DNA of 37,554 nucleotides, taken from NCBI GenBank assembly GCA_002424495.1, contig DIKH01000179.1:1-37554 (forward strand), given 5' to 3'. This DNA comes from Desulfobacteraceae bacterium UBA5623. Its GTDB lineage: Bacteria > Desulfobacterota > DSM-4660 > Desulfatiglandales > Desulfatiglandaceae. Shown here piece by piece: positions 17,834 to 26,485 of this stretch; positions within the stretch are counted from its first letter, which is position 1, and each line of letters begins with the position of its first letter. A model generated the notes under the pieces. It saw only the letters and a program-made list of their open reading frames with translations. It made no database searches and was not told the origin of the DNA. Both the position numbers and the translations under genes were made by a program.

Positions 17834-18172
17834 AATCAGGAACAGTAGGCTTGAACAGTACAAAATGAGACCAACCTTTTTATTAACCCCTGTGACTGCT
17901 GATATTCCTTAAAGTCAATTGACGAATAAAATGGCTTGATAGTTGTGGATGCCGGAAGTATTATGCAATTTCGGGTTGTTATAGAATTTATCAAGAAGGC
18001 ATTCATCTGGGTGGCTGCGAATTTGTTGGGGCTGGTCCGGTAAGGTTGCTACTAACTTCTCCAAATAATCATGATCAAATAATACTCCCGTCAAACATGG
18101 GAGCAGTATTGGAAAGAAAGAATAGGCATTAAAGGACATCTCAATATTTGGATTACCTCCTTAGAAAAAGGT
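17834..18172. other. Intergenic region before the predicted defence operon
   Basis: No confident gene lies in these 339 bases. A weak minus-strand open frame of 74 codons (17915-18139) lies inside it and is listed separately. The plus strand carries CATCTCAATATTTGG then CCTCCTT just before the helicase gene, i.e. a perfect Shine-Dalgarno on the minus strand. No convincing sigma-70 promoter for the helicase was recognised. Confidence 0.4.
17915..18139 (-). CDS. Possible small minus-strand ORF, unknown
   Basis: This is 74 codons from an ATG at 18139. No family is recognised. Its composition is not obviously unnatural (Pro-Asp-Gln-Pro-Gln, His-Pro-Asp-Glu-Cys segments). A perfect AAGGAGG lies on the same strand around 18152-18158, but it is about 15 bases from the ATG, which is too far for efficient use. 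It could be the tail of a decayed gene or chance. Confidence 0.2.
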   Translation of the reverse strand: MSFNAYSFFPILLPCLTGVLFDHDYLEKLVATLPDQPQQIRSHPDECLLDKFYNNPKLHNTSGIHNYQAILFVN

Positions 18173-21100
18173 ATGGAACATAACATGAACAACTTGCTTC
18201 AGAGAGTCACGGTCAGTCTGACAGCCTTCCTTGAGAAGCGACTGCCCTCCCTTTTTGAGGACTGGTGGAAGCAGGCCGTCGTGAATAACCTGTCGTTCCA
18301 GCAGCGTCAGAGGATCGAGCAACGCGGCATAGCCTCCCTCGGGGCGCTGGACCTCGCCGCGATGCTTCGAGTCCTCGACCAAAACTGGTACCAGCTATCG
18401 AACAAACTGGGCCTGACGGCGGAGTCGCGCCATTTCGTCAAGGAGATGCAGACGATTCGCAACCGCTGGGCACATGCGACCACTGAAGGCTTTCCACACG
18501 ACGATGTATACCGCGACCTGGACACACTCCAGCGTTTTGCCGCCGTCATCGAGGCCGATGATACATTGATTCAAGAGGTACGATCCTTAAAGACGGCACT
18601 TCTCGCTAAAGAAATGGAATCGTCCGCCAAAGTTGATGCCGTCGCTCCTAAACCCTCTCTCACAACCAATGGGAATTGTGCCGAATTTGGACTGGGGCAG
18701 ATTGTTTACGTTAGGTCTGATCCAAGCATCCGAGGCGCTGTGATTTCGGTCTTGCCGGGTAAACCGGAGAACCGTTTCAAGGTCTTTGTGGGCGGCGAAA
18801 TCCAGACCTACTACGCTTCTCAGTTACTGGCTGAAGATATTCCTGATAACGAGACGGAGTTCCTCCCTTGTGAGCATTTTCACGTTTACCTGACTGCGCT
18901 GCAGATCAGATATCCCGGTTTATCGACGCTTTATTCGCTCAACGCCGCACGTGTAGATTTCATTCCATACCAGTTTAGGCCCGTACTGAGGTTCATCAGA
19001 TCGGATCGCCCGCGATTATTGATCGCCGACGGAGTTGGCGTGGGTAAGACCATCGAGGCGGGGCTCATTCTCCGCGAATTGCAGGCAAGACGCGATATCC
19101 GATCCATCCTCATAGTATGCCCGCGACCTTTGGTGACTGAGCGCAAATGGATGAATGAGATGAAGCGCTTCGAGGAGCGTTTTACGCATCTCGATGGTGG
19201 TACCCTACGCTACTGCATAAACGAGATGGATCTGGAAGGCGTCTGGCCGGAACAGCACCAGAGGGTAATAATTCCCTATTCTTTGTTCGACGAGGTCCTC
19301 CTTTACGGTTCTGGACCGGACGGCAGGCGAAAACGCAAAAAGGGGCTACTCGACCTCGACCCGCCCCCACGTTTCGATCTCGTCATTATTGACGAGGCGC
19401 ATCATATCCGCAATCAGGAAACATTCAGTCACAAGGCTGTTAGATTCTTCTGTGACCACGCCGAGGCGGTTATCTTCTTGACTGCGACACCGATCCAGCT
19501 TGGGAACAACGATCTTTTTGTTCTCCTCAATACGCTTCGCCCCGATCTGATCATTGATCAAGAGAGTTTCGCGCATATGGCTGAGCCAAATCCCTTTATT
19601 AATCAAGCAATATCGTTGGCTCGGGCACAAGAACCGGAATGGCCTGCTCAGACGAAGGAGGCCCTTGACCAGGCGGCGGCCACCGCCTGGGGCCAGGCCA
19701 TTCTCCGCCATAATCCGAACTTCATTCGAATACGTTCCATGCTGTCGGACGGCAATGTCACAAACGAAGAGCGTGTGCAGAACATTACGGACATGGAAGC
19801 CATGCACACTTTCGCCGGGATTATCAACAGGACGCGTCGTAGGGATATCGGAGATTTTACGATACGGAAGCCTGAAACAGTGGTCGTCCCGTTCACACCC
19901 GCCCAGCAGCATCTGCATGACGAGCTTCTCAAAGTGCAGGCTGAAATATTCAGCCGGCTTCATGGGGACATCAGCGTCAAATTTTTGATGACCACAATCA
20001 GACGACAGGCTGCAAGTTGCCTTTACGGGCTTGCGCCCTTTCTCGAAGATATCCTGAACCGCCATCTCGATGAACTGTCCTGGGAGGAGGCGGATAACAC
20101 CGCACCATTCCCTCAAAGCGAAGAGGTCCTATCAATACAATCTCAAATCCAATCAATCCTTGAGAGTGCTAGGTCTCTCGATCCCTATGATCCGAAACTT
20201 GAGGCACTGCGCAATACCATCCGTGACAAGCAAAGGCTGCCCAACAACAAAGTGATGTTGTTTAGCAGCTTCCGGCACACGCTGAACTACCTTTACAGGC
20301 ATCTCAGCGCCGATGGCTTTCGCGTAGGAATGATTCATGGCGGAACACCGGATGAAGATCGCATCACGCTCCGCAACCGTTTCGAGAAAACGCGAGAAGA
20401 CATGGATAGCCTGGATGTGTTGCTGTTTTCGGAAATCGGTTGTGAAGGTCTGGATTACCAGTTCTGCGATTGCATCGTGAACTATGACTTGCCTTGGAAT
20501 CCAATGCGTGTTGAACAAAGAATAGGCCGCATTGACAGAAATGGACAGAAAAGCGAGAGCATCGCAATAATCAACCTGATCACGCCGGGCACCGTTGATG
20601 CTGATATCTATGAACGCTGCCTTGTTCGCACAGGCGTGTTCAATAGCGCCTTGGGTGGCAGCGAGGAAATTCTAGGGGAGATCACCAGGGAGATTCGCGA
20701 TATCGCGGAAAACTATTCCTTGAGTGAAGAGGAGCGGCGGGCGAAGCTGCAGCAGTTGTCGGATAACAAGATTCGACTGATACAGGAACAAGAAGAACTT
20801 GAACAGCGGCAGATGGAGCTTTTCGGCATCCGGCTGCCTGAAGACCGGATGAGGAAGGAAATCGAGGACGCATCGAGCTTCTGGTTGTCCCCGGTCTCAA
20901 TAAGGAGACTCGTTACTCTTTACTTACAGCGGACGTTCGGAAAAGAACGGGAGTTCATTCTTGGTGAAAAGCCCTTGAAAACGCTCCGTTTATCGCAGGA
21001 TGCCCGGAGCACGGTATTGCAGGATTTTCAGCAGCTTCCCAGGCAGAACACCACTGTCTATCGGGAATGGGAGAACTGGCTCAAAGGAGGAGATACTCAT

Positions 21101-21751
21101 CTGCCCGTAACCTTCGAATCGGACTGCGCGGCGCAGCATCCTAACGCAGCATTCATTATGCCCCTCCACCCTTTGGTCAGACAGGCGGCAATGTCATTCG
21201 ATGTAAGAAAACGAGTGGTCGCCACACTTAAGGCTCAAACCAACGAAGTCCTTGCCGGAAGATATGAATTCGCTATCTACCAATGGCAGTTTCATGGTAT
21301 CAAAGAAGACTTGGTCCTGCGGCCAATTGCATCTTCCGAAGCGATCACAACACATCTTGGCCGTCTACTTGAAAAAGCAGTCGACCTCGCGATGGATGAT
21401 TCTAAGGAAGGAGATTTACAGCTTTGGAACGAATTAGACGCTCAGCATTACAATCTCTGGTCAGATGCACGGGCGAAGCATCGGCAAAGAACCCAGGAAT
21501 TGGCTGAGTTTCGTAGAGAGAGCCTTTCAACAAGTCACAGGGCGCGAATAGCGCTTCTTGAGGAACAGCTTAGGCAGGCCAGCAACGAAAAGATTCAGAA
21601 AATGCGCCAGTCTCAAATCGCGGCGGCTGAGGCGGACTATGCCAGGCGCATTCAGGCGTTGGACATCGCCATGGAAAAGGCGGAAATAACCGCCAAGCCG
21701 GTGGCATACGGAGTAGTGTATGTCGTACGGGAGATATCCGATGCCCAGTAA
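18173..21751 (+). CDS. HEPN (Swt1-like)-SNF2 helicase, predicted defence protein
   Basis: Residues 1-145 form an all-helical Swt1/HEPN-like domain with an RNRWAH motif at 96-101, fitting the HEPN RNase signature R-x4-H. Residues ~172-222 look like a small beta-rich (Tudor/SH3-like) module. The SNF2 core follows: Walker A DGVGVGKT at 286-293, DEAH at 407-410, TATP at 437-440, and the C-terminal RecA lobe ending in QRIGRIDRNGQ. A long coiled coil lies near the C terminus. The build is like RapA and like the DrmD helicase of DISARM, but no DISARM partner (methylase, DrmA, DrmB) is here. It overlaps the next gene by 11 bases. Start choice is unsure (ATG at 18173 or 18185); AAGG sits very close to the first. 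GC looks higher than in the next two genes. Confidence 0.85.
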   Translation: MEHNMNNLLQRVTVSLTAFLEKRLPSLFEDWWKQAVVNNLSFQQRQRIEQRGIASLGALDLAAMLRVLDQNWYQLSNKLGLTAESRHFVKEMQTIRNRWAHATTEGFPHDDVYRDLDTLQRFAAVIEADDTLIQEVRSLKTALLAKEMESSAKVDAVAPKPSLTTNGNCAEFGLGQIVYVRSDPSIRGAVISVLPGKPENRFKVFVGGEIQTYYASQLLAEDIPDNETEFLPCEHFHVYLTALQIRYPGLSTLYSLNAARVDFIPYQFRPVLRFIRSDRPRLLIADGVGVGKTIEAGLILRELQARRDIRSILIVCPRPLVTERKWMNEMKRFEERFTHLDGGTLRYCINEMDLEGVWPEQHQRVIIPYSLFDEVLLYGSGPDGRRKRKKGLLDLDPPPRFDLVIIDEAHHIRNQETFSHKAVRFFCDHAEAVIFLTATPIQLGNNDLFVLLNTLRPDLIIDQESFAHMAEPNPFINQAISLARAQEPEWPAQTKEALDQAAATAWGQAILRHNPNFIRIRSMLSDGNVTNEERVQNITDMEAMHTFAGIINRTRRRDIGDFTIRKPETVVVPFTPAQQHLHDELLKVQAEIFSRLHGDISVKFLMTTIRRQAASCLYGLAPFLEDILNRHLDELSWEEADNTAPFPQSEEVLSIQSQIQSILESARSLDPYDPKLEALRNTIRDKQRLPNNKVMLFSSFRHTLNYLYRHLSADGFRVGMIHGGTPDEDRITLRNRFEKTREDMDSLDVLLFSEIGCEGLDYQFCDCIVNYDLPWNPMRVEQRIGRIDRNGQKSESIAIINLITPGTVDADIYERCLVRTGVFNSALGGSEEILGEITREIRDIAENYSLSEEERRAKLQQLSDNKIRLIQEQEELEQRQMELFGIRLPEDRMRKEIEDASSFWLSPVSIRRLVTLYLQRTFGKEREFILGEKPLKTLRLSQDARSTVLQDFQQLPRQNTTVYREWENWLKGGDTHLPVTFESDCAAQHPNAAFIMPLHPLVRQAAMSFDVRKRVVATLKAQTNEVLAGRYEFAIYQWQFHGIKEDLVLRPIASSEAITTHLGRLLEKAVDLAMDDSKEGDLQLWNELDAQHYNLWSDARAKHRQRTQELAEFRRESLSTSHRARIALLEEQLRQASNEKIQKMRQSQIAAAEADYARRIQALDIAMEKAEITAKPVAYGVVYVVREISDAQ

Positions 21752-24700
21752 TTACCAACAAATATGCATGGACAACATACGCAGGCGAGGAGAGGAATTT
21801 GATGACATTGGGCGTCTGATCTCCGAACAACTTTATAGCGACAGGTCTCATTTTGTCTACGAGTTATTACAGAACGCTGAAGACGCATTGGCAAGACGTT
21901 TCAGAATAAATCCCAACGATATCGTCCCTCGCAAGGTTCAGTTCAAGCTTTTCCGTGACAGATTAGAGTTTAGGCATTTTGGAGTCCCTTTCAACGAAGA
22001 AGATGTCAAAGGCATATCCGATGTATTGAAGGGAACAAAAAAGGAAGATATCGTTCAAATTGGCAAGTTTGGCATTGGATTCAAATCGGTATATGCATTT
22101 ACGGCTTCCCCTGAAATTCACTCAGGCAAGGAACATTTCATAATTAAAAGATACATTCGGCCAGAGGCTAAGTGGCACACTTTTCCAATCGACGAAAATG
22201 AAACTGTTTTTAATTTTCCATTTGATCATGAGGAATTGAGAGCAAAGGAAGCGTTTGAGCTTATTTTGGGCAAGTTGCGAGGACTTGGGCCAAGGGTGTT
22301 GTTGTTTTTGAGGTGGATTGACGAAATTGAATGGTCCGTCGAGCCAGATGGAGAGAAGGGGCAATATCTCAAAAAGGCTGTAGAAATAAGGAATCGTAAC
22401 AACGCCCGACGGATTACGGTCAAAGGACAAAGCAACGGTATGGATGAGAATGAGAACTGGCTTGTTTTTCAGAGGTACGTTAAGGCCCCAAACCAATCTG
22501 ACGGTTATATGGACAATATGCCTGTTGAAATCGGCTTTCTGCTTGAGTCCATTGCAAAAGAGAAAACAGAAAGAATCATGAGAATTAAGGATTCTAAACT
22601 GGTGGTTTTCTTTCCAACTGTAATTCCGACTGGATTCGGGTTTTTGGTTCAGGGGCCTTACAACACTACTTCAGCGCGGGATAATATCCGGGGAAAGGAC
22701 GACTGGAACGTAACGCTGGTACGCGAGACCGCAAGTCTTATCGCTGATGTATTATCACAACTCAAGGAGCTTGACCTTTTAGATGTCTCGCTGCTTGAAG
22801 CGTTACCAATAAGGATGGACGACTTTCCCCCAGGCAGTATGTTTCTGCCGATTGTCACCTCGGTTCGTGAGTCTCTCGCAGCCAAGGAACTGCTCCCCGC
22901 AGATAACGGGACCTTCGTGTCTGCGCGGAATGCAAAGTTGGCCAGTGCGGAATGGTTAAGGAAGCAGTTACGTGAAGAGCAACTTAAACTTTTATACAAA
23001 ACAGAGCTTAAATGGATTAGCGGGGAGATAACCGAAAGAGGTCGGCATGACCTTTGGAAATATATCAGAGAAGAATTAGAGATAGAAGAGATAACTCCAG
23101 ATAGTTTTGCGCGTAAGGTCGATTCTACCTTTTTCATGAACCAAACTGACCAATGGATTGTCGACTTCTACAGACAACTCTTAAACCAAAAAGCACTCTG
23201 GAAGAAGGGGACAAGCTCCTATTGGGATAGTGATGGTCCGATAAGAAAAAAGCCCTTTATACGTCTGCAGGATGGCTCCCATGTAACACCGTTCGACGAT
23301 GATGACAAACCGAACGCTTATATTCCGGGGGAAACAGAACTTGATGTGATATTACCGACTGTAAAAGCCGAGATAATCAAGGATGATGAAGCCCGGCGAT
23401 TCTTATCTGATTTGAAAATTCCAGAATTCGATATCGTAGCCGAAGTCATTGAGCATGTAATCCCCAAATACACATTAACCCCGCCCCCTAAACTCGATGA
23501 GCATCAGCGTGACATTGAAAAAATATTGAAAGCTTTCAAAACAGACTCTCAGGAAAAGAGAGCAAGGTTAAAAAAAACTCTCCAGGAGTCGCCATTTATT
23601 CTTGCAAGATCGTCCACTTTCGATAATGCTATCTATCGAAAACCCTGTGAGCTATATTTTCATGACGACACATTGGAAATATATTTCTCGGGGAATTCTA
23701 AAGTTGGCTTTGTCAGCTTAATCTATCAGGAATCAGTCTTGGATGTGTTTAAGGATCTTGGTGTCAGCGAGGACGTTCGGATTGATAGAAAACCACCTGA
23801 TTATCGAGGCTTCGTCAAAATAATGGATTGGCATAGTTCTCATGAACGAGGGTTATGTAGCTTTGATCCCAATATTCAAGTCGAAGGGTTAAACCATGCT
23901 TTTGCATCGCCGACAATAGAGAAGAGCGTTTTTATTTGGAACTGCATTGCAATCCCTAACGCCGTGTGCATACGTGGGACGGTTGAACGATCATCCAGGC
24001 AAACCTATGAAAATAGTAGCAAAGAAGAGCGAATATCAGAATCATTTGGCCGTCTACTAAGGGAAAGCGAGTGGTTACCCGGAACCGATGGACAATTACA
24101 TTATCCCAGCGAACTCAGCCTCAATGCTCTCCCTGAACAGTTTGAATCTGATGAAAAATTGGCCGCAATGCTCGATATGAAAAAGGATGTTGTTGCCAAA
24201 CTTGCCGAAGAGGCAGGTATTCAAACTGAGGATATTGATTTTCTTAGGAAGTACCCAGAGGAATTTAACCAATGGAAGGCTTCAATTGTGGCAAAGAAGG
24301 GGGGAAATATATTTCCAAACGATCCTGTAAAGGACTCTGAACGCCGACGTGAGAAGCTTGAGAAGGAACTTGCCGATCTTCCAGAGAAAGTAATCGAGGA
24401 TTTAATAAGAAAGGTAAGGATATCCAGGAGATCGGTTGACCCGCATGTATATCTTCGCCAAAAGTATACAAATAATAATCGCATGGTATGTCAGATTTGT
24501 AAAATGGAGATGCCGTTCAGAAAGCGCAATGGTGAATACTACTTCGAGGCGGTTGAGGCATTTTCTAATGACTATTTCCCTAGAGAGCATGAGGCTCAAT
24601 ATCTGGCTTTATGCCCGGTATGCGCTGCGAGGTATAAGGAGTTCGTGAAATTAGACGAGAGCGCGATGGAGGATCTCCATCAAGCATTGAAGTCCTCTGA

Positions 24701-25130
24701 TGAGCCAGAGCTTTCTCTGACACTGGGTGAGTTAGAAACGAGCATATGGTTTGTGGCGAGCCATTTCCTTGACATCAAAAAGATCCTTGATACGGGTATC
24801 GAGAAGTTAAACGAGATACAACCAAAGGGGGCCAAGCAAATGCTGAGCGGGGCAAGGCCCACGATTGAAATTATAGATAAGGATAATAGTTCCAGCAAAG
24901 CACCGCAATCCAGGGATATGGTCCAATGTCCGATCTGCGAAGTACCAGTCAAATCAACAAACCTGGAGAAGCATAAACGAAAAGTTCATGGCAACAGTGC
25001 TTCCCTAAGAGCTAAGGCCACACGCCGGAAGAAAAAAACTATGACTCCTACAACCTCCAAAATAGGAAGGTGTCGTTCTTGCGGGAGTCCTGCAGTCCCG
25101 GGTTCCGACTACTGCTATAGCTGCCAATGA
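21741..25130 (+). CDS. Sacsin-like Hsp90-fold ATPase with degenerate HNH and two zinc fingers
   Basis: The N terminus is a GHKL/Hsp90-type ATPase of the sacsin/NOV class. The Mg/ATP N box ELLQNAEDA (E41, N45, D48) and the GIGFKS lid motif (111-116) are present. The G1 box reads HFGVPF, without the usual adenine-binding Asp. A long middle region is unassigned. The C terminus carries three zinc modules: C917/C920 with C958/C961, spaced like an HNH domain but with YFEAVEAF where HNH enzymes have a His-containing motif; a C2H2 finger (C1063, C1066, H1078, H1083); and a zinc ribbon (C1111, C1114, C1125, C1128). The chosen ATG at 21741 has GGGAGA before it; an ATG at 21720 is the alternative. It is translationally coupled to the helicase. 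Likely a large DNA- or RNA-sensing ATPase in a defence system (inference). Confidence 0.83.
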   Translation: MPSNYQQICMDNIRRRGEEFDDIGRLISEQLYSDRSHFVYELLQNAEDALARRFRINPNDIVPRKVQFKLFRDRLEFRHFGVPFNEEDVKGISDVLKGTKKEDIVQIGKFGIGFKSVYAFTASPEIHSGKEHFIIKRYIRPEAKWHTFPIDENETVFNFPFDHEELRAKEAFELILGKLRGLGPRVLLFLRWIDEIEWSVEPDGEKGQYLKKAVEIRNRNNARRITVKGQSNGMDENENWLVFQRYVKAPNQSDGYMDNMPVEIGFLLESIAKEKTERIMRIKDSKLVVFFPTVIPTGFGFLVQGPYNTTSARDNIRGKDDWNVTLVRETASLIADVLSQLKELDLLDVSLLEALPIRMDDFPPGSMFLPIVTSVRESLAAKELLPADNGTFVSARNAKLASAEWLRKQLREEQLKLLYKTELKWISGEITERGRHDLWKYIREELEIEEITPDSFARKVDSTFFMNQTDQWIVDFYRQLLNQKALWKKGTSSYWDSDGPIRKKPFIRLQDGSHVTPFDDDDKPNAYIPGETELDVILPTVKAEIIKDDEARRFLSDLKIPEFDIVAEVIEHVIPKYTLTPPPKLDEHQRDIEKILKAFKTDSQEKRARLKKTLQESPFILARSSTFDNAIYRKPCELYFHDDTLEIYFSGNSKVGFVSLIYQESVLDVFKDLGVSEDVRIDRKPPDYRGFVKIMDWHSSHERGLCSFDPNIQVEGLNHAFASPTIEKSVFIWNCIAIPNAVCIRGTVERSSRQTYENSSKEERISESFGRLLRESEWLPGTDGQLHYPSELSLNALPEQFESDEKLAAMLDMKKDVVAKLAEEAGIQTEDIDFLRKYPEEFNQWKASIVAKKGGNIFPNDPVKDSERRREKLEKELADLPEKVIEDLIRKVRISRRSVDPHVYLRQKYTNNNRMVCQICKMEMPFRKRNGEYYFEAVEAFSNDYFPREHEAQYLALCPVCAARYKEFVKLDESAMEDLHQALKSSDEPELSLTLGELETSIWFVASHFLDIKKILDTGIEKLNEIQPKGAKQMLSGARPTIEIIDKDNSSSKAPQSRDMVQCPICEVPVKSTNLEKHKRKVHGNSASLRAKATRRKKKTMTPTTSKIGRCRSCGSPAVPGSDYCYSCQ

Positions 25131-25173
25131 CCTGTGCCATTTGGGTTTAATTCACGGCCATAAGCAGGAGTTG

Positions 25174-25362
25174 ATGGAGAAAACACTGACGACAACTGAT
25201 TACGATCTAATAACATTTCTAAAGAGGGCCGTCATCGCCGCGATTAGGTCAGCCAGGAGGAGCCCAACTAATGCAAGCTATTTTGGCCAGAGTCGGTTAC
25301 ATGAAGTTCTACCAAGGTCCAAGGCCTGGAGACGAAAAGCCGATATGTGGCGGCTCATATAA
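25174..25362 (+). CDS. Possible small ORF between sacsin-like and NOV genes
   Basis: This is 62 codons from an ATG at 25174, preceded by CAGGAG at suitable spacing. It overlaps the start of the next gene by 92 bases in another frame. No homology is recognised; the product would be basic. It might be a leader that couples translation across the 140-base gap, or simply chance. Confidence 0.25.
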   Translation: MEKTLTTTDYDLITFLKRAVIAAIRSARRSPTNASYFGQSRLHEVLPRSKAWRRKADMWRLI

Positions 25363-26308
25363 TGTTGAGAAGATAGGTCACGAGGCATACAACTTTCTTA
25401 ACATTAATGGATTATTATACGGCTACTTTCAGCCTCACATGAAAGAGCCATTTGAAATAAATCTTGGGCGCATCAAGCAAGGATGCACAGTGGACAAAAT
25501 CGACAATGTGCTGGTGATTTGGTTCGCCACAAACCCCGTAGATAAAGGCCAGGTTGTTGTTGGGTGGTATAACAATGCGACAGTTTTCCGATCTGTCCAA
25601 AGCCCGAGGTCCATGCCTTTCAGAGAGAACTATAACTATAATGTCAAGGCACGTACGGAAGATTGCGTTTTACTTCCAATAAGCAAAAGAAAGTTTCCCG
25701 TTGGGCACGATATTCCTGGAACAAAAAGGGGTAATCCAGGACAGGCAAATGCCTTTTACATACTTGATCTGCAAGGCCATGAAAAGGACTTTGGTAATCC
25801 GCACAACTCCTGGCTCCATAATCTGATTCAATATGTGCGGAACTATAACGGCCAAAAAATTACATCCCTAGAGGACGTAATTCAGGAAGAGGTCGTTACT
25901 GCGGGATATTCCTCATCTAGCCAAGGATTTCAGAGCGATGTGGAGGTTCGTCTTATGATTGAATCATATGCAATGGAAGTTTGTAAGAAACATTATTCAG
26001 ATGACGGTTATGAGGTTGTAGATGTATCCGCAACCCAGCCATACGATTTGCTCCTCACGAAAAATGATGTATCTCTCTTTGCTGAAGTGAAGGGAACTCA
26101 AACTGAGGGAAAGACTATAATCGTGACAAAGCATGAAGTAGAGTTTAACAGGACACATGGCGATAGCATGGTGCTGTTTCTTGTCCACTCGATAGTCATA
26201 AACAGTAAAAAGGTAAAGAAAGGAAGTGGGATTGTCTCTATTATAGAACCTTGGTTCGCAAGCGACGACAGACTTACCCCCATTTCTTATACATACAGAG
26301 TGAGTTAG
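25271..26308 (+). CDS. NOV/DUF3883 PD-(D/E)XK nuclease-like protein with N-terminal reader-like domain
   Basis: The N-terminal ~190 residues have a recurring bacterial pattern (ILARVGYMKFYQG, GHEAYNF, then IWFATNP and GQVVVGWYNNATVFR). This is the module that often precedes DUF3883 domains and is suspected to be an EVE/PUA-like reader of modified DNA; that role is inferred. The C-terminal ~125 residues are the NO VEIN C-terminal (DUF3883) domain with a PD-(D/E)XK-type core: E226, D259 (QPYD), E272 and K274 (AEVKGT). All catalytic positions appear present. AGGAGG at 25255-25260 serves the ATG at 25271. It is probably the effector nuclease of the three-gene operon with the helicase and the sacsin-like ATPase. 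Confidence 0.82.
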   Translation: MQAILARVGYMKFYQGPRPGDEKPICGGSYNVEKIGHEAYNFLNINGLLYGYFQPHMKEPFEINLGRIKQGCTVDKIDNVLVIWFATNPVDKGQVVVGWYNNATVFRSVQSPRSMPFRENYNYNVKARTEDCVLLPISKRKFPVGHDIPGTKRGNPGQANAFYILDLQGHEKDFGNPHNSWLHNLIQYVRNYNGQKITSLEDVIQEEVVTAGYSSSSQGFQSDVEVRLMIESYAMEVCKKHYSDDGYEVVDVSATQPYDLLLTKNDVSLFAEVKGTQTEGKTIIVTKHEVEFNRTHGDSMVLFLVHSIVINSKKVKKGSGIVSIIEPWFASDDRLTPISYTYRVS

Positions 26309-26485
26309 GAGTCATCCCGGGATGCATGAACCAGGAAAACACGATGAAGGATCTCGTTGAGAACAATTACGACGCCGTTGCGGGATGAGAGTTAAAATCA
26401 TGGGTTATTCTTTCTGAGTATCATCCTTAAAGTGAACATACTCAAAATAACGCAATAATTTTTAAGCCCAATTGTCGAGGGGCGT

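Noticed and set aside
17932..17946. TGGCTTGATAGTTGT upstream of the defence operon as a sigma-54 promoter
   Set aside because: The spacing is right, but the essential -12 GC reads GT and the -24 element is weak.
18173..26308. Assignment of the operon to DISARM because of the DrmD-like helicase
   Set aside because: No methylase, DrmA, DrmB or DrmC homologue is present, and the sacsin and NOV proteins are not DISARM parts.
26344..26388. Fifteen-codon frame after the NOV gene as a gene remnant
   Set aside because: Too short to assign; no family recognised and no ribosome-binding site.
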